The notes beneath the pieces were generated by a model. It was given only the letters and a program-made list of their open reading frames with translations, made no database searches and was not told where the DNA came from. From contig NZ_NAEW01000018.1 in NCBI RefSeq assembly GCF_002075345.1, positions 1 through 64,000 of the forward strand: 64,000 bases of DNA, written 5' to 3'. Made by a program: the position numbers and the translations under genes. Origin of the DNA: Citrobacter braakii. Lineage in GTDB: Bacteria > Pseudomonadota > Gammaproteobacteria > Enterobacterales > Enterobacteriaceae. Shown here one piece after another: positions 31,410 to 41,545 of the stretch (position 1 is the first letter of the stretch; each line of letters opens with the position of its first letter).

Positions 31410-32485
31410 CTGTACTGATTCACGTTCTGGGATCGGATATCCCTCACCATAACCAAACCGTGCTGCGGTTTTTCAACGACTCGCTGGCCGCGACGAGCGA
31501 GCACGCGCGCACGTTTATGGTTGCAGGTCAGGATGCCGGATTCAGTGAGAACTGCCCGGCGTTATCGCTAAGCTTCTATGGTGGGAAAAAGGCGCTGGCT
31601 GAAGCGGTTATCGCGAAAGCAAAAGCGGATCGCCAACAGCGTTTTTTCTTCCACGGTCAGTTCAACACCAGCCTGTGGTTAGCGCTGCTGAGCGGGGGAA
31701 TTAAACCGGAGCAGTTTTACTGGCATATCTGGGGCGCGGATTTATATGAAGTCTCCAGTGGACTGAAATTTCGCCTGTTTTACCCCATTCGCCGTATGGC
31801 GCAGAATCGTGTGGGCTGCGTATTTGCCACGCGGGGTGATTTGAGCTATTTCGCCGAACAGCATCCGCGCGTGCGTGGCGAGTTGCTCTATTTCCCAACG
31901 CGGATGGATCCCTCGCTCAATAATATGAGCAATGCGTGTCAGCGCAGCGGCAAGATGACGGTGCTGGTTGGCAACTCTGGCGATCGCAGCAATGAGCATA
32001 TTGCCGCGCTACGCGCCGTCCATCAGCAGTTCGGCGACACGGTGAATGTGATTGTGCCGATGGGGTACCCCGCCAATAATGCGGCTTATATCGACGAGGT
32101 TCGTCAGGCCGGCCTGGCATTGTTTAGCGCTGAGAATCTGCAAATTTTAAGTGAACAGCTGGAATTTGATGCCTATCTGACATTATTACGTCAGTGTGAT
32201 TTGGGTTACTTTATTTTTGCCCGTCAGCAGGGGATCGGTACCCTGTGTTTACTGATTCAGGCCGGTATCCCGTGCGTGCTCAACCGTGAAAATCCCTTCT
32301 GGCAGGATATGGTGGAACAGAATCTCCCGGTGTTATTTACCACTGATGAGCTCAATGAAGGCGTCGTACGCGAAGCGCAGCGCCAGCTGGCATCGGTAGA
32401 TAAAAATTCAATCACCTTCTTTAGCCCGAATTATCTGCAGCCGTGGCACAACGCGTTGCGTATTGCTTCAGGAGAAACCGTATGA
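31406..32485 (+). CDS. wecF: Fuc4NAc transferase WecF
   Basis: A 359-aa family GT56 glycosyltransferase that adds Fuc4NAc to lipid II to make ECA lipid III, the complete repeat unit. It looks cytoplasmic and peripheral, with conserved [13 protein letters not shown] and WHIWGADLY segments. It overlaps wzxE by 4 bp and wzyE by 4 bp, so translation is probably coupled. Confidence 0.94.
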   Translation: MTVLIHVLGSDIPHHNQTVLRFFNDSLAATSEHARTFMVAGQDAGFSENCPALSLSFYGGKKALAEAVIAKAKADRQQRFFFHGQFNTSLWLALLSGGIKPEQFYWHIWGADLYEVSSGLKFRLFYPIRRMAQNRVGCVFATRGDLSYFAEQHPRVRGELLYFPTRMDPSLNNMSNACQRSGKMTVLVGNSGDRSNEHIAALRAVHQQFGDTVNVIVPMGYPANNAAYIDEVRQAGLALFSAENLQILSEQLEFDAYLTLLRQCDLGYFIFARQQGIGTLCLLIQAGIPCVLNRENPFWQDMVEQNLPVLFTTDELNEGVVREAQRQLASVDKNSITFFSPNYLQPWHNALRIASGETV

Positions 32486-33837
32486 GCCTGATGCAATTTA
32501 GCGGTCTGCTGGTGGTATGGCTGCTCTCCACCTTGTTTATCGCCACGCTGACCTGGTTTGAATTCCGCCGCGTGCGTTTTAACTTCAATGTTTTCTTCTC
32601 ACTGCTGTTTTTGCTGACGTTCTTCTTCGGGTTCCCGTTGACCAGCATACTGGTGTTCCGTTTTGATGTGGCAGTTGCTCCGCCGGAGATCCTGCTGCAG
32701 GCCTTGCTGTCAGCCGCCTGTTTCTATGCCGTCTACTACGTGACGTATAAAACACGCCTTCGCAAGCGAGTCGAGGATAAGCCACGCAGGCCGCTATTTA
32801 CCATCAATCGCGTTGAAGCGCATTTGACCTGGGTTATCCTGATGGCGATTGCATTGGTGAGCGTGGGCGTCTTCTTTATGCACAACGGATTCCTGCTGTT
32901 CAGGCTGCAATCCTACAGCCAAATTTTTTCCAGTGAAGTCTCTGGCGTCGCTCTGAAGCGTTTCTTCTACTTCTTCATTCCGGCAATGCTGGTGGTCTAT
33001 TTCCTGCGTCAGGATAGCAAAGCGTGGTTATTCTTCCTGGTGAGTACCGTCGCGTTTGGTTTGCTGACCTATATGATTGTTGGCGGGACGCGCGCCAATA
33101 TCATCATTGCGTTTGCCATCTTCTTGTTTATCGGCATCATTCGCGGCTGGATTTCGCTGTGGATGCTGGCCGCCGCGGGCGTGCTGGGTATCGTCGGGAT
33201 GTTCTGGCTGGCGCTGAAGCGCTATGGGATGAACGTTAGCGGCGACGAGGCGTTCTATACCTTCCTGTACCTCACGCGGGATACCTTCTCGCCTTGGGAG
33301 AATCTGGCGCTGTTGCTGCAAAATTACCACAATATTGAGTTTCAGGGGCTGGCGCCGATTGTCCGTGACTTCTACGTCTTTATCCCCTCCTGGCTGTGGC
33401 CTGGGCGGCCGAGTATTGTCCTCAACTCAGCGAACTACTTTACCTGGGAAGTGTTGAACAACCACTCAGGTCTGGCGATTTCGCCGACGTTAATTGGTTC
33501 ACTGGTGGTGATGGGCGGGGCGCTGTTTATCCCGTTAGGCGCGATTGTCGTTGGACTCATCATCAAATGGTTTGACTGGCTGTATGAGTTAGGCAACCGC
33601 GAAACCAATCGCTACAAGGCGGCGATTCTGCACAGTTTCTGTTTTGGCGCTATTTTCAATATGATCGTGTTGGCACGTGAAGGGCTGGATTCGTTTGTCT
33701 CGCGAGTGGTCTTTTTCCTCGTGATTTTCGGCGTGTGTCTGCTGGTGGCAAAACTGCTGTTTTGGCTATTCGATAGTGCGGGACTCATCCATAAACGAAT
33801 TAAATCGCTGCCCCGGACACAGATTGAAGGATCGTAA
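32482..33837 (+). CDS. wzyE: ECA polymerase WzyE
   Basis: A 451-aa multi-spanning inner-membrane polymerase that joins ECA repeat units on the periplasmic side, with length set by WzzE. About eleven membrane segments are visible, plus a large periplasmic loop around residues 250-320 ([20 protein letters not shown]). The start at 32482 ([15 protein letters not shown] upstream) is preferred over a 13-codon longer frame that lies wholly inside wecF. Confidence 0.94.
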   Translation: MSLMQFSGLLVVWLLSTLFIATLTWFEFRRVRFNFNVFFSLLFLLTFFFGFPLTSILVFRFDVAVAPPEILLQALLSAACFYAVYYVTYKTRLRKRVEDKPRRPLFTINRVEAHLTWVILMAIALVSVGVFFMHNGFLLFRLQSYSQIFSSEVSGVALKRFFYFFIPAMLVVYFLRQDSKAWLFFLVSTVAFGLLTYMIVGGTRANIIIAFAIFLFIGIIRGWISLWMLAAAGVLGIVGMFWLALKRYGMNVSGDEAFYTFLYLTRDTFSPWENLALLLQNYHNIEFQGLAPIVRDFYVFIPSWLWPGRPSIVLNSANYFTWEVLNNHSGLAISPTLIGSLVVMGGALFIPLGAIVVGLIIKWFDWLYELGNRETNRYKAAILHSFCFGAIFNMIVLAREGLDSFVSRVVFFLVIFGVCLLVAKLLFWLFDSAGLIHKRIKSLPRTQIEGS

Positions 33838-34577
33838 TGACAGATAACACAACTGCGCCACTCTACTCGCTGCGCGGGCTACAATTGATTGGCTGGCGCG
33901 ATATGCAGCATGCGCTAAATTACCTGTTTGCCGAGGGGCATCTCAGGCCTGGAACGCTGGTGGCAATCAACGCCGAGAAGATGCTGACGGCAGAAGATAA
34001 CCCTGAAGTGCGGGATCTGATCAACGCCGCTGAGTTCAAATATGCGGATGGGATTAGCGTGGTGCGCTCAGTGCGCAAAAAATTCCCGCAGGCGCAGGTT
34101 TCACGCGTGGCTGGGGCTGATCTTTGGGAAGCGCTTATGGCGCGAGCCGGGCAGGAAGGAACGCCTGTTTTCCTGATTGGTGGCAAGCCTGAAGTTCTGG
34201 CGCAAACGGAAACCAAACTGCGTGCCCAGTGGCGCGTGAACATTGTAGGCAGTCAGGACGGTTATTTTACCCCGGACCAGCGTCAGGCATTGTTTGAACG
34301 TATCCACGCCAGCGGTGCGCAGATTGTGACGGTGGCGATGGGCTCGCCGAAACAAGAGATCTTTATGCGTGACTGCCGGAAGATTCACCCTGAAGCGCTG
34401 TATATGGGCGTCGGTGGTACCTACGACGTCTTTACCGGTCACGTTAAGCGTGCGCCGCGAATCTGGCAGAGTCTGGGGCTGGAGTGGCTGTATCGCTTAT
34501 TGTCGCAGCCAAGCCGTATCACTCGTCAACTTCGCTTATTACGCTATCTCCGCTGGCACTATACCGGCAACCTCTGA
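33837..34577 (+). CDS. wecG: UDP-ManNAcA transferase WecG
   Basis: A 246-aa WecG/TagA-family (GT26) glycosyltransferase that adds ManNAcA to lipid I to form lipid II of ECA. Family marks are [20 protein letters not shown], the ADGISVV segment and AMGSPKQE near residue 168. It begins on the last base of the wzyE stop and is the last gene of the operon. Confidence 0.95.
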   Translation: MTDNTTAPLYSLRGLQLIGWRDMQHALNYLFAEGHLRPGTLVAINAEKMLTAEDNPEVRDLINAAEFKYADGISVVRSVRKKFPQAQVSRVAGADLWEALMARAGQEGTPVFLIGGKPEVLAQTETKLRAQWRVNIVGSQDGYFTPDQRQALFERIHASGAQIVTVAMGSPKQEIFMRDCRKIHPEALYMGVGGTYDVFTGHVKRAPRIWQSLGLEWLYRLLSQPSRITRQLRLLRYLRWHYTGNL

Positions 34578-34593
34578 CGCCCTCCCTCCTTTG

Positions 34594-34627
34594 ATAAGTA
34601 GCGTGATCTGCTAATTACGCTACTTAT
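34594..34627 (+). terminator. Hairpin after wecG
   Basis: An 11-bp stem (ATAAGTAGCGT with ACGCTACTTAT) with a 12-nt loop lies 16 bp after the ECA operon. No T-run follows, so it may only stabilise the 3' end. Confidence 0.5.
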
Positions 34628-34839
34628 TCACAACATAATCGCTGCTTTCTCGCACAATCTATTTATTTTTTGAATGCTTTAATTGCCATTTAAGCGATTT
34701 TAGGAAACCATTCGCAACAATCATTGCAGTGCCGTGGTGTTTTTGACGCCAACCGTTAAGCGGTCGGTGCCGTATGGCCTGTTATGGCATAACAAGATGT
34801 ACCCATAACGAGAACCGGTAATACCGGACAGTATGCAAA

Positions 34840-34847
34840 CACAACAA
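34840..34847 (+). promoter_or_regulatory. Possible GcvB target site before yifK
   Basis: CACAACAA directly precedes the yifK ribosome binding site (AGAGG). The small RNA GcvB silences many amino acid transporter genes by pairing its G/U-rich R1 segment with CACAACA-like motifs, and yifK is a reported target in Salmonella. The 278-bp wecG-yifK gap also has a palindrome-rich stretch at 34760-34830. Confidence 0.45.
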
Positions 34848-34855
34848 GAGGATTT

Positions 34856-36241
34856 ATGGCCGAGAACAAACCTGAGCTACAGCGTGGGCTGGAGGCTCGT
34901 CACATCGAATTAATTGCCCTTGGGGGGACTATTGGCGTCGGGCTATTTATGGGGGCCGCCAGTACCCTGAAATGGGCGGGACCTTCGGTTCTGCTGGCAT
35001 ACATCGTCGCCGGGCTGTTCGTCTTTTTCATTATGCGTTCTATGGGGGAGATGTTATTCCTCGAGCCGGTTGCCGGTTCATTTGCTGTTTACGCCCATCG
35101 TTATATGAGCCCCTTCTTTGGTTATCTCACTGCCTGGTCATACTGGTTTATGTGGATGGCGGTGGGGATATCGGAGATTACCGCCATCGGGGTGTACGTC
35201 CAGTTCTGGTTCCCGGAAATGGCACAATGGATACCCGCACTGATAGCTGTCGGACTGGTTGCGTTGGCAAATCTCGCCGCGGTTCGCCTGTATGGTGAAA
35301 TTGAGTTCTGGTTTGCCATGATTAAAGTGACCACCATCATTGTGATGATCGTCATTGGATTAGGGGTGATTTTCTTCGGTTTTGGTAATGGCGGTCAGGC
35401 GATCGGCTTTGGCAACCTGACCGAGCACGGCGGCTTCTTTGCTGGTGGTTGGAAGGGCTTCCTGACGGCATTGTGTATTGTCGTGGCTTCTTACCAGGGC
35501 GTGGAGCTGATCGGCATTACTGCGGGTGAAGCGAAGAATCCGCAGGTCACGCTGCGTAGTGCAGTAGGGAAAGTGCTGTGGCGTATTCTGATTTTCTACG
35601 TCGGTGCGATTTTTGTTATCGTCACTATTTTCCCGTGGAATGAGATTGGCAGTAACGGTAGCCCGTTTGTTCTCACCTTTGCCAAGATTGGTATTACCGC
35701 CGCGGCAGGGATTATTAACTTTGTGGTCCTGACGGCGGCGCTGTCGGGCTGTAACAGTGGGATGTACAGCTGTGGGCGTATGCTTTACGCGCTGGCAAAG
35801 AATCGCCAGCTACCTGCCGCTGTTGGAAAAGTTTCTCGCCAGGGCGTGCCGGTTGCCGGCGTGGCTATTTCTATCGCGATCCTGCTGGTTGGTTCGTGCC
35901 TGAACTACATCATTCCCAACCCGCAGCGTGTGTTCGTTTATGTCTATAGCGCCAGCGTGCTGCCGGGGATGGTGCCGTGGTTTGTGATCCTGATAAGCCA
36001 GATACGTTTCCGTCAGGCGCATAAAGCGGCGATCGCCAGTCATCCTTTCCGCTCGATTCTTTTCCCGTGGGCGAACTATTTGACGATGGCGTTCCTGATT
36101 TGCGTATTAATCGGCATGTACTTTAATGAAGATACCCGAATGTCGCTGTTTGTTGGCATTATCTTCTTACTGGCCGTGACGCTCATTTATAAGGTTTTTG
36201 GCCTGAATCGTCATGGCACAGCCCAAAAATTGCAGGAATAA
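34856..36241 (+). CDS. yifK: APC-family amino acid permease YifK (ThrP)
   Basis: A 461-aa amino acid-proton symporter of the AAT branch of the APC superfamily. It has about twelve membrane segments and the family signature [23 protein letters not shown] at the N-terminus (here in segments of residues 11-33). The E. coli orthologue has been described as a threonine/serine importer. The start has a clear AGAGG. It stands alone between the ECA operon and a tRNA operon. Confidence 0.93.
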   Translation: MAENKPELQRGLEARHIELIALGGTIGVGLFMGAASTLKWAGPSVLLAYIVAGLFVFFIMRSMGEMLFLEPVAGSFAVYAHRYMSPFFGYLTAWSYWFMWMAVGISEITAIGVYVQFWFPEMAQWIPALIAVGLVALANLAAVRLYGEIEFWFAMIKVTTIIVMIVIGLGVIFFGFGNGGQAIGFGNLTEHGGFFAGGWKGFLTALCIVVASYQGVELIGITAGEAKNPQVTLRSAVGKVLWRILIFYVGAIFVIVTIFPWNEIGSNGSPFVLTFAKIGITAAAGIINFVVLTAALSGCNSGMYSCGRMLYALAKNRQLPAAVGKVSRQGVPVAGVAISIAILLVGSCLNYIIPNPQRVFVYVYSASVLPGMVPWFVILISQIRFRQAHKAAIASHPFRSILFPWANYLTMAFLICVLIGMYFNEDTRMSLFVGIIFLLAVTLIYKVFGLNRHGTAQKLQE

Positions 36242-36343
36242 GCGACAAAACGCACAAACCATGACCAAACGATAATTTATTTTAAAAAAGCACTAGACAG
36301 CAGACCGAGACCTCCGTAATATCCAGCCCCGCAACGGCGCTAA

Positions 36344-36420
<77 letters not shown>

Positions 36421-36475
36421 TTTAGTAAGGTGCCGGAGCTGCGGTGGTTTTAATACCGCGTAAAAGATTTGCAGT

Positions 36476-36552
36476 GGTGGCTATAGCTCAGTTGGTAGAG
36501 CCCTGGATTGTGATTCCAGTTGTCGTGGGTTCGAATCCCATTAGCCACCCCA
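36476..36552 (+). tRNA. hisR: tRNA-His (GTG)
   Basis: A 77-nt tRNA with the extra G(-1) typical of tRNA-His and anticodon GTG (TTGTGAT). The acceptor GTGGCTA pairs with TAGCCAC, and CCA is encoded. Confidence 0.97.
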
Positions 36553-36572
36553 TTAATTTAAAGTTGTGAAAT

Positions 36573-36658
36573 GCGAAGGTGGCGGAATTGGTAGACGCGC
36601 TAGCTTCAGGTGTTAGTGTCCTTAGGATGTGGGGGTTCGAGTCCCCCCCCTCGCACCA
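36573..36658 (+). tRNA. leuT: tRNA-Leu (CAG)
   Basis: An 86-nt class II tRNA with anticodon CAG (TTCAGGT) and a long variable arm. The arm reads GTCCTTAGGAT, one base shorter than the 87-nt E. coli version as I recall. CCA is encoded. Confidence 0.96.
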
Positions 36659-36699
36659 CGACTTAAAGAATTGAACTAAAAATTCAAAAAGCAGTAAAA

Positions 36700-36776
36700 C
36701 GGCGAGTAGCGCAGCTTGGTAGCGCAACTGGTTTGGGACCAGTGGGTCGGAGGTTCGAATCCTCTCTCGCCGACCA
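36700..36776 (+). tRNA. proM: tRNA-Pro (TGG)
   Basis: A 77-nt cloverleaf with anticodon TGG (TTTGGGA). The acceptor CGGCGAG pairs with CTCGCCG, and CCA is encoded. It is the last tRNA of the cluster. Confidence 0.97.
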
Positions 36777-36782
36777 ATTTTG

Positions 36783-36806
36783 AACCCCGCTTCGGCGGGG
36801 TTTTTT
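36783..36806 (+). terminator. Terminator of the tRNA operon
   Basis: AACCCCGC, a TTCG loop and GCGGGGTT followed by Ts form a strong intrinsic terminator 6 nt after proM. Confidence 0.93.
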
Positions 36807-36896
36807 GTTTTCTGATTTTCCCTTCTCAGCCTTTATTTCCCCGAATTTCCTGATTTCTTAAAAAGTCCGGTTCCATTGTTTTTGCAGTGCAATCGT

Positions 36897-36918
36897 GGCA
36901 TGCCTTGTGCAATAATAT
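36897..36918 (+). promoter_or_regulatory. Overlapping sigma-54 and sigma-70 promoter of glmZ
   Basis: GG (36897-36898), ten bases and GC (36909-36910) give the -24/-12 pattern of a sigma-54 promoter (TGGCATGCCTTGTGCA). A -10-like TAATAT (36913-36918) overlaps it. Both place the start close to the expected GlmZ 5' end at 36923. Overlapping sigma-54/sigma-70 promoters are known for the glmY/glmZ family, usually with GlrR and IHF. I found no clear GlrR site upstream. Confidence 0.55.
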
Positions 36919-36922
36919 ACGG

Positions 36923-37127
36923 GTAGATGCTCATTCCATCTCTTATGTTCGCCATCTGGCCTCATAAACTCAGGAATGATGCAGAGCCGTTTACGGTGCT
37001 TATCGTCCACAGACAGATGTCGCTCTGGCCTCATCAAACACCATGGACATAACGTTGAGTGAAGCACCCATTTATGTTGTCATACAGACCTGTTTAACGC
37101 CTGCTCCAAAAGAGCGGGCGTTTTTTT
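36923..37127 (+). ncRNA. glmZ: Small RNA GlmZ
   Basis: An approximately 205-nt Hfq-binding sRNA that base-pairs with the glmS leader and activates glucosamine-6-phosphate synthase translation. It is itself protected from RapZ/RNase E cleavage by GlmY. The sequence follows E. coli GlmZ, starting GTAGATGCTCATTCCATCTC. Conserved blocks include GCAGAGCCGTTTACGGTGC and GTTGAGTGAAGCACCC, and it ends at a hairpin with seven Ts (ACGCCTGCTC, AGAGCGGGCG). A 69-codon antisense frame here is spurious. In E. coli aslB-aslA separate proM and glmZ, and here they are absent. Confidence 0.93.
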
Positions 37128-37130
37128 ATG

Positions 37131-37188
37131 CATATACACCTCATCCTTCAAGTCGCCTCGAAGCATCTCGAATGATTTGGTGTATATG
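37131..37188. repeat. 58-bp palindrome, ERIC-like termini only
   Basis: Perfect 10-bp ends CATATACACC and GGTGTATATG flank an imperfect palindrome. The inner sequence TCATCCTTCAAGTCGC and, on the other strand, AAATCATTCGAG resemble the two ends of ERIC elements. The conserved ERIC core is missing, so it looks like an internally deleted copy. It lies 3 bp after the glmZ terminator. Confidence 0.5.
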
Positions 37189-37197
37189 AAATAACGG

Positions 37198-37227
37198 TAG
37201 GCCCGGTAAGCGAAGCGTCACCGGGCA
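37198..37227. repeat. REP element before the hemY 3' end
   Basis: TAGGCCCGGTAAGCGAAGCG and CACCGGGCA form a REP-type palindrome 9 bp before the end of hemY, between converging glmZ and hemY. Confidence 0.75.
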
Positions 37228-37235
37228 AGAGGGAA

Positions 37236-38435
37236 TTACTGCGGGGGATTGTTGTTCTGCAGCGTCAACATCAGGCCATCACGACGCATGGTGGCGGCTT
37301 CTTCCGGCTGATGCAGTCTGTCCAGCGCGTCAGCAAGCCAGGCGTAGTCATAGGCATCTGGACGCTGTTTGAGAGCGGCACGGAAGGCGAACGTGGCTTC
37401 CTGCCATTCGCCGTGCTTCATTAGCGACTGGCCCAGCGTGCTCCACAGTAATGGGCGATCGCCGACGGCTTTAATCTGCTGGCGCAACACTTTCTCTATC
37501 TGTTCCGGGTTGTTGGTTTTCAGACGCGGGATCGGCAGCACCAGGCGGTCGTCATACTGGCGTTTAAGACCATCAATGATGACCTGCTGTGCCGTATCGT
37601 GATCGTCACACTCAATCAGATGTTCAGCCATTGCCACCTGCAGGGCAACCTGGTGACGGGTTTTACGGTTCTGGTTTTTCCACCATGCACGTAGACCCTC
37701 GCTGCCCTGATCGGCGCGAACCTGATCCATCAGACCAACCCATGCCTGCTGTTCCAGCATCGCGCGGTGCTCGTCATCACCCACGTGCGCTTTTGCCATG
37801 GATGGAATGATATCCAGTAACGAACTCCATGCACCGGTACGAATGTAGGCCTGTTCAGCCAGACGCAGCACTTCCGGATGACGTGGCGTCACTTCCAGCA
37901 GTTTATCTACGCTGTGGCGTGCGGCGTGATTTTCATTACGTGCCAGCTGCAGGCGAACGCGAGTGATTTCTACCGGGATCGTATCATTTCCGGCCAGTTC
38001 GGCAGCACGCTCAAGGTGTTGGTTGGCACGAGCTTCGTCACCGCGCTGTTGAGCAGCTTCTGCCGCCAGCAGGTAATTCACTACCGGCTGTTCTGCATGA
38101 TCGGCGTTTTTCGACATCAGCTTTTCAACCTGCTGATAATCGCCTTCTGCCAGCTTGAGCAGCGCCTGCTCGGTCTGCTTACGGGCGCGACGACGCTTCC
38201 GACCGACAAACCATCCGCGGGTATGCGCGCCAGTGCGGAAAATTCGGCGCAGCAGCCATTCAATCGCAAACAGGACGACCATTGCGACGATCAGAATGAT
38301 CACCAGACCCGTCACGCTGGTTTCGATATTGTAATTATCCGTCTGGATCAGTACGTAGCCCTGATGACCGGCAATCATTGGACCGACAACGATCCCGGCG
38401 ATCAACAGCACAAAGAGCAATAATACTTTTAGCAT
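37236..38435 (-). CDS. hemY: HemY, TPR-containing membrane protein
   Basis: A 399-aa inner-membrane protein with two N-terminal membrane segments (VLLLFVLLIAGIVVGPMIAG and GLVIILIVAMVVLFAIEWLL) and a C-terminal TPR-like helical domain. It is the last gene of hemCDXY. Its precise role in heme metabolism is unsettled, though it was linked to protoporphyrin formation. Two adjacent ATGs (38438 and 38435) are possible. I use the second, as in E. coli. It is translationally linked to hemX. Confidence 0.93.
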   Translation of the reverse strand: MLKVLLLFVLLIAGIVVGPMIAGHQGYVLIQTDNYNIETSVTGLVIILIVAMVVLFAIEWLLRRIFRTGAHTRGWFVGRKRRRARKQTEQALLKLAEGDYQQVEKLMSKNADHAEQPVVNYLLAAEAAQQRGDEARANQHLERAAELAGNDTIPVEITRVRLQLARNENHAARHSVDKLLEVTPRHPEVLRLAEQAYIRTGAWSSLLDIIPSMAKAHVGDDEHRAMLEQQAWVGLMDQVRADQGSEGLRAWWKNQNRKTRHQVALQVAMAEHLIECDDHDTAQQVIIDGLKRQYDDRLVLPIPRLKTNNPEQIEKVLRQQIKAVGDRPLLWSTLGQSLMKHGEWQEATFAFRAALKQRPDAYDYAWLADALDRLHQPEEAATMRRDGLMLTLQNNNPPQ

Positions 38436-38437
38436 CA

Positions 38438-39613
38438 TTATTCTCCTTGCGGCGCAGTTGCCGGAGTTTCAGCTGAAGGCGCAGGAGTTGCTGCAACCGG
38501 CGCTGTGGCAGGCTGTGCCAGTAAATTACGTACGCGGGTCTGCATGAGCTTGTCGAGAAGCGCCTGGCTCTGCAGCGTTTCCGGTACGTCCATGCTGATG
38601 CTTTGTTGGCTCAGTTGGTCTACCTCTTCAAGGAAAGCTTTGGTGGCTGCATCGTCGGTGTCGTAGTAGGCGCGCACCCAGGTGGAGACGTTTTCCAGCG
38701 CCTGGCGATATGTTTCCTCCTGATGACGCGGCACGGCCTGTGCGGCCACTAACAGGCGAGAACGGATATTTTCACGTAAGTAAACGTCCTGGTTCGGTGC
38801 CAGCAGCGGGACGGCGGTTTCATCACGACGGCGAACGGTGATAAAGCTGTCCATAAAGTTCTGCCAGCTTTTTTGAAGATTGACGCGCCATTCGCTGATC
38901 GAGCTGGAAAGCTCGCTGCTGTCGGAATCCATCGGCGAATCGTCGGTATCGTTGTCGGCCAGACGCAGGTTATCAATCTGGTTAGAGAGCTGATTCACTT
39001 TCAGGATAATGCCGTCATAGTCGACCTGAGTCACCGCAGAGAGGCTCGCGATATCGTCGGTAATCGCGCGACGGGCGGTAATCAGGCTTGGGTCATTCAT
39101 ATCCGCCAGACTGGCGTCAGCGCTTTTCAGCAGCGCCGCGGCGGTAGTAACGTCCTGATCGCTCCATAATTTGCGACCGGCCAGTTTCACCAGAAAATCA
39201 GCCTGCGCCAGCAGCCATGTCCCGGCATCGCTGCCGGAGATAGTGGCGACTTTTTGCTGGACTTCGTCAAGCTGTTTGACCAGCGCGGCCTGCTGGCGAG
39301 CGGCTTCATCCAACTGCGTTGCCTGCTGCTTAATAATGCCTTCCAGCTCAGCTTTTTGGCTTTCTTGCGCTTTTTGCAACGCTGTAAGCTGGTTCGCCAG
39401 CGCATCGCTGGTTGCTGTCTGCGTTGTTGCCTGCTGTTTCCCCCAACCGTACAGCCCAACGCCTGCAGCCAGCGCAATAGCAATCGCCACAGCGCTCAGA
39501 ATCAGTGCCGTGCTGTTCTTACTCTTTTTTTCAGTATTGACTGGCTGTGACGTGGTTTCCACGGCCTCCCTGGTCTCTTCAACCACGGCGGAGGATTTTT
39601 CTTGTTCCGTCAT
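38438..39613 (-). CDS. hemX: HemX, membrane-anchored protein of the hem operon
   Basis: A 391-aa protein of the HemX/YkrI family. It has a short cytoplasmic N-terminus, one membrane segment at about residues 33-53 ([21 protein letters not shown]) and a long periplasmic part. That part contains a Gln/Ala-rich coiled coil at about 70-130 and a Pro/Ala/Thr-rich tail. It was once called a uroporphyrinogen methyltransferase, but the SAM-binding motifs are not present, so enzymatic function is doubtful. It lies 21 bp after hemD. Confidence 0.92.
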   Translation of the reverse strand: MTEQEKSSAVVEETREAVETTSQPVNTEKKSKNSTALILSAVAIAIALAAGVGLYGWGKQQATTQTATSDALANQLTALQKAQESQKAELEGIIKQQATQLDEAARQQAALVKQLDEVQQKVATISGSDAGTWLLAQADFLVKLAGRKLWSDQDVTTAAALLKSADASLADMNDPSLITARRAITDDIASLSAVTQVDYDGIILKVNQLSNQIDNLRLADNDTDDSPMDSDSSELSSSISEWRVNLQKSWQNFMDSFITVRRRDETAVPLLAPNQDVYLRENIRSRLLVAAQAVPRHQEETYRQALENVSTWVRAYYDTDDAATKAFLEEVDQLSQQSISMDVPETLQSQALLDKLMQTRVRNLLAQPATAPVAATPAPSAETPATAPQGE

Positions 39614-39634
39614 TATGGCATCCCATTATGAGAG

Positions 39635-40375
39635 TTATTGTAATGCGCGTAGTAGCGCATCGTTGTCGGCGTTATCAGCGACCTTAATATCTTGCCAGCC
39701 CAGTTCCCGGGCGAGGTGCGCCAGACGCTCACTGACGACCAGCAGCCGACAGCGTAGTAACCAGTGCTCACGATACCACTGCGGAATGAGCGACCAGAGC
39801 TGTTGTAGCATCTCTCCGCTGGTGACAACCACCGTGGTCACACCACGAGATTGCCAGCGCATCGCTTCTTCTGCACCATCGTAATATTTTGCACTGCGTT
39901 GATAACATTCACAAAAATCGACATCAGCTCCGCGTGCTGTCAGGGTTTCACCTATCAGCTCACGGCCACCATTGCCGCGTAATATCAGCGCGCGTTTTCC
40001 CGCAATATTTTGTAATTCAGGTAATTGTAGCAAGACTTCGCTAATTTCCCGATCCAGAGGGTAGTGAATATTGAAACCGCTAACGGTATGCAGCGCCAGC
40101 GCCGTTGTGCGACCAATGGCAAAATAACGCGGAAGGGAGGGCCAGCTTTTCCCTTGTTGCTGAAGCTCGGCATCTGCAAAGGTGACGGCGTGCTGCGAGA
40201 GGGCGAAGACCAGATCGTTTTCCGTCAGCGCCGATAGTCGGAAAGCAAGCGTTGCCAGTTCCCGACCGGGCGAAAACTCGATGAGCGGAAAGCTCCAGGC
40301 CACCTGCCCCAGTGTGCGCAGACGGCTCACTAACTCTTCCCCTGCGGGAGACGGGCGGGTGACCAGAATACTCAT
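39635..40375 (-). CDS. hemD: Uroporphyrinogen-III synthase
   Basis: A 246-aa enzyme that closes and inverts the D ring of hydroxymethylbilane to give uroporphyrinogen III. It has the two-domain HEM4 fold with little strict sequence conservation. Recognisable segments are [15 protein letters not shown] at the start and [12 protein letters not shown] in the C-terminal half. It overlaps hemC by 4 bp. Confidence 0.95.
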   Translation of the reverse strand: MSILVTRPSPAGEELVSRLRTLGQVAWSFPLIEFSPGRELATLAFRLSALTENDLVFALSQHAVTFADAELQQQGKSWPSLPRYFAIGRTTALALHTVSGFNIHYPLDREISEVLLQLPELQNIAGKRALILRGNGGRELIGETLTARGADVDFCECYQRSAKYYDGAEEAMRWQSRGVTTVVVTSGEMLQQLWSLIPQWYREHWLLRCRLLVVSERLAHLARELGWQDIKVADNADNDALLRALQ

Positions 40376-41313
40376 GCGGGGGCTTCTCCGTTGTAAACTT
40401 CAGCCAGAATGGTGCGCGCACCGTTCTCCAGCAGCTCTTCAGCCAGAGAGATGCCCATCTGTTCAGCTTCCTGCGCGGCGCCGCGACGTTCTCCGCATAC
40501 CATCTGCGAACCGTCAGGCGCGCCGACCAGCGCCCGCAGCCAAATCTCACCGTTAATGAGTTCTGCATAACTGCCGATAGGGACCTGACATCCCCCTTCC
40601 AGGCGGGTATTCATGGCGCGTTCGGCTTTGACGCGCAGCGCAGTCTCTTCATGGTTGAGCGGCGCTAACAGCGCCTGAGTGCGCATATCATCCAGTCGAC
40701 ATTCTATGCCAACCGCGCCTTGCCCGACAGCGGGTAGGGAGACTTCCGGCGGCAGAGCGGTGCGGACTCGCGACTCAAGACCTAAACGTTTTAATCCGGC
40801 GACCGCCAGAATAATGGCGTCATAATCGCCGTTATCCAGTTTGCTCAGACGCGTACCTACGTTGCCGCGCAGCGAACGGATGACGAGATCCGGGCGACGC
40901 TTTGCCAACTGGCACTGGCGACGCAAACTGGATGTCCCGACGATACTGCCTGCCGGGAGTTCATCCAGCGTGTTGTACTTATTTGAGACGAAAGCATCAC
41001 GCGGATCCTCTCGCTCGCAAATGGTGACCAGTCCAAGACCGTCAGGGAACTCAACCGGCACATCCTTCATGGAATGCACGGCGATATCGGCGCGTTTTTC
41101 CAGCAGCGCGACTTCCAGCTCTTTAACAAACAACCCTTTCCCCCCGACTTTCGCCAGCGGGGTATCAAGGATCACATCGCCACGGGTTACCATCGGAACC
41201 AGTTCCACGATCAGACCGGGGTGGTTTGCCATTAAGGCGTCTTTGACATAATGTGCCTGCCAGAGCGCAAGGGGGCTTTGGCGTGTGGCAATTCTCAAAA
41301 CATTGTCTAACAT
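40372..41313 (-). CDS. hemC: Porphobilinogen deaminase
   Basis: A 313-aa enzyme that polymerises four porphobilinogens into hydroxymethylbilane. The dipyrromethane cofactor attaches to the Cys in [14 protein letters not shown] (Cys242). The substrate-binding arginines lie in [11 protein letters not shown] and [12 protein letters not shown] start it at [12 protein letters not shown]. Upstream in-frame ATG (41328) and TTG codons are alternatives, and no start has a strong ribosome binding site. It is the first gene of the hem operon, divergent from cyaA. Confidence 0.94.
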   Translation of the reverse strand: MLDNVLRIATRQSPLALWQAHYVKDALMANHPGLIVELVPMVTRGDVILDTPLAKVGGKGLFVKELEVALLEKRADIAVHSMKDVPVEFPDGLGLVTICEREDPRDAFVSNKYNTLDELPAGSIVGTSSLRRQCQLAKRRPDLVIRSLRGNVGTRLSKLDNGDYDAIILAVAGLKRLGLESRVRTALPPEVSLPAVGQGAVGIECRLDDMRTQALLAPLNHEETALRVKAERAMNTRLEGGCQVPIGSYAELINGEIWLRALVGAPDGSQMVCGERRGAAQEAEQMGISLAEELLENGARTILAEVYNGEAPA

Positions 41314-41529
41314 GCTTGTTACCGTCATTATCAATCATTGACCATCCTAACATCCTTATCAAAGGGATGTCAGCGTTACGCTCAAACGTGAGTGAGAGGA
41401 AAAGGCGCTGCATCATCACTGGCAGTGAATAATGACGAGAAACCTCCCGACCGTATGAAGGAATTTACACGTAACGAACGGTGCTACACTTGTATGTAGC
41501 GCATCTTTCTTTACGGTCAATGAGCAAGG

Positions 41530-41545
41530 TGTTAAATTGATCACG
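41530..41545 (+). promoter_or_regulatory. CRP site upstream of cyaA
   Basis: TGTTA-AATTGA-TCACG fits the CRP consensus TGTGA-N6-TCACA. It occupies the place where CRP represses cyaA in E. coli. The rest of the 395-bp hemC-cyaA gap (41314-41708) must hold the divergent hemC promoter and the cyaA promoters and shows no further gene. Confidence 0.75.

Noticed and set aside
36488-36727. 79-codon minus-strand frame across the tRNA cluster
   Set aside because: It overlaps three confident tRNA genes on the other strand.
36858-37067. 69-codon minus-strand frame between the tRNAs and hemY
   Set aside because: It lies antisense to GlmZ, starts at GTG without a ribosome binding site and has no recognisable family. 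The GlmZ RNA explains the conservation.
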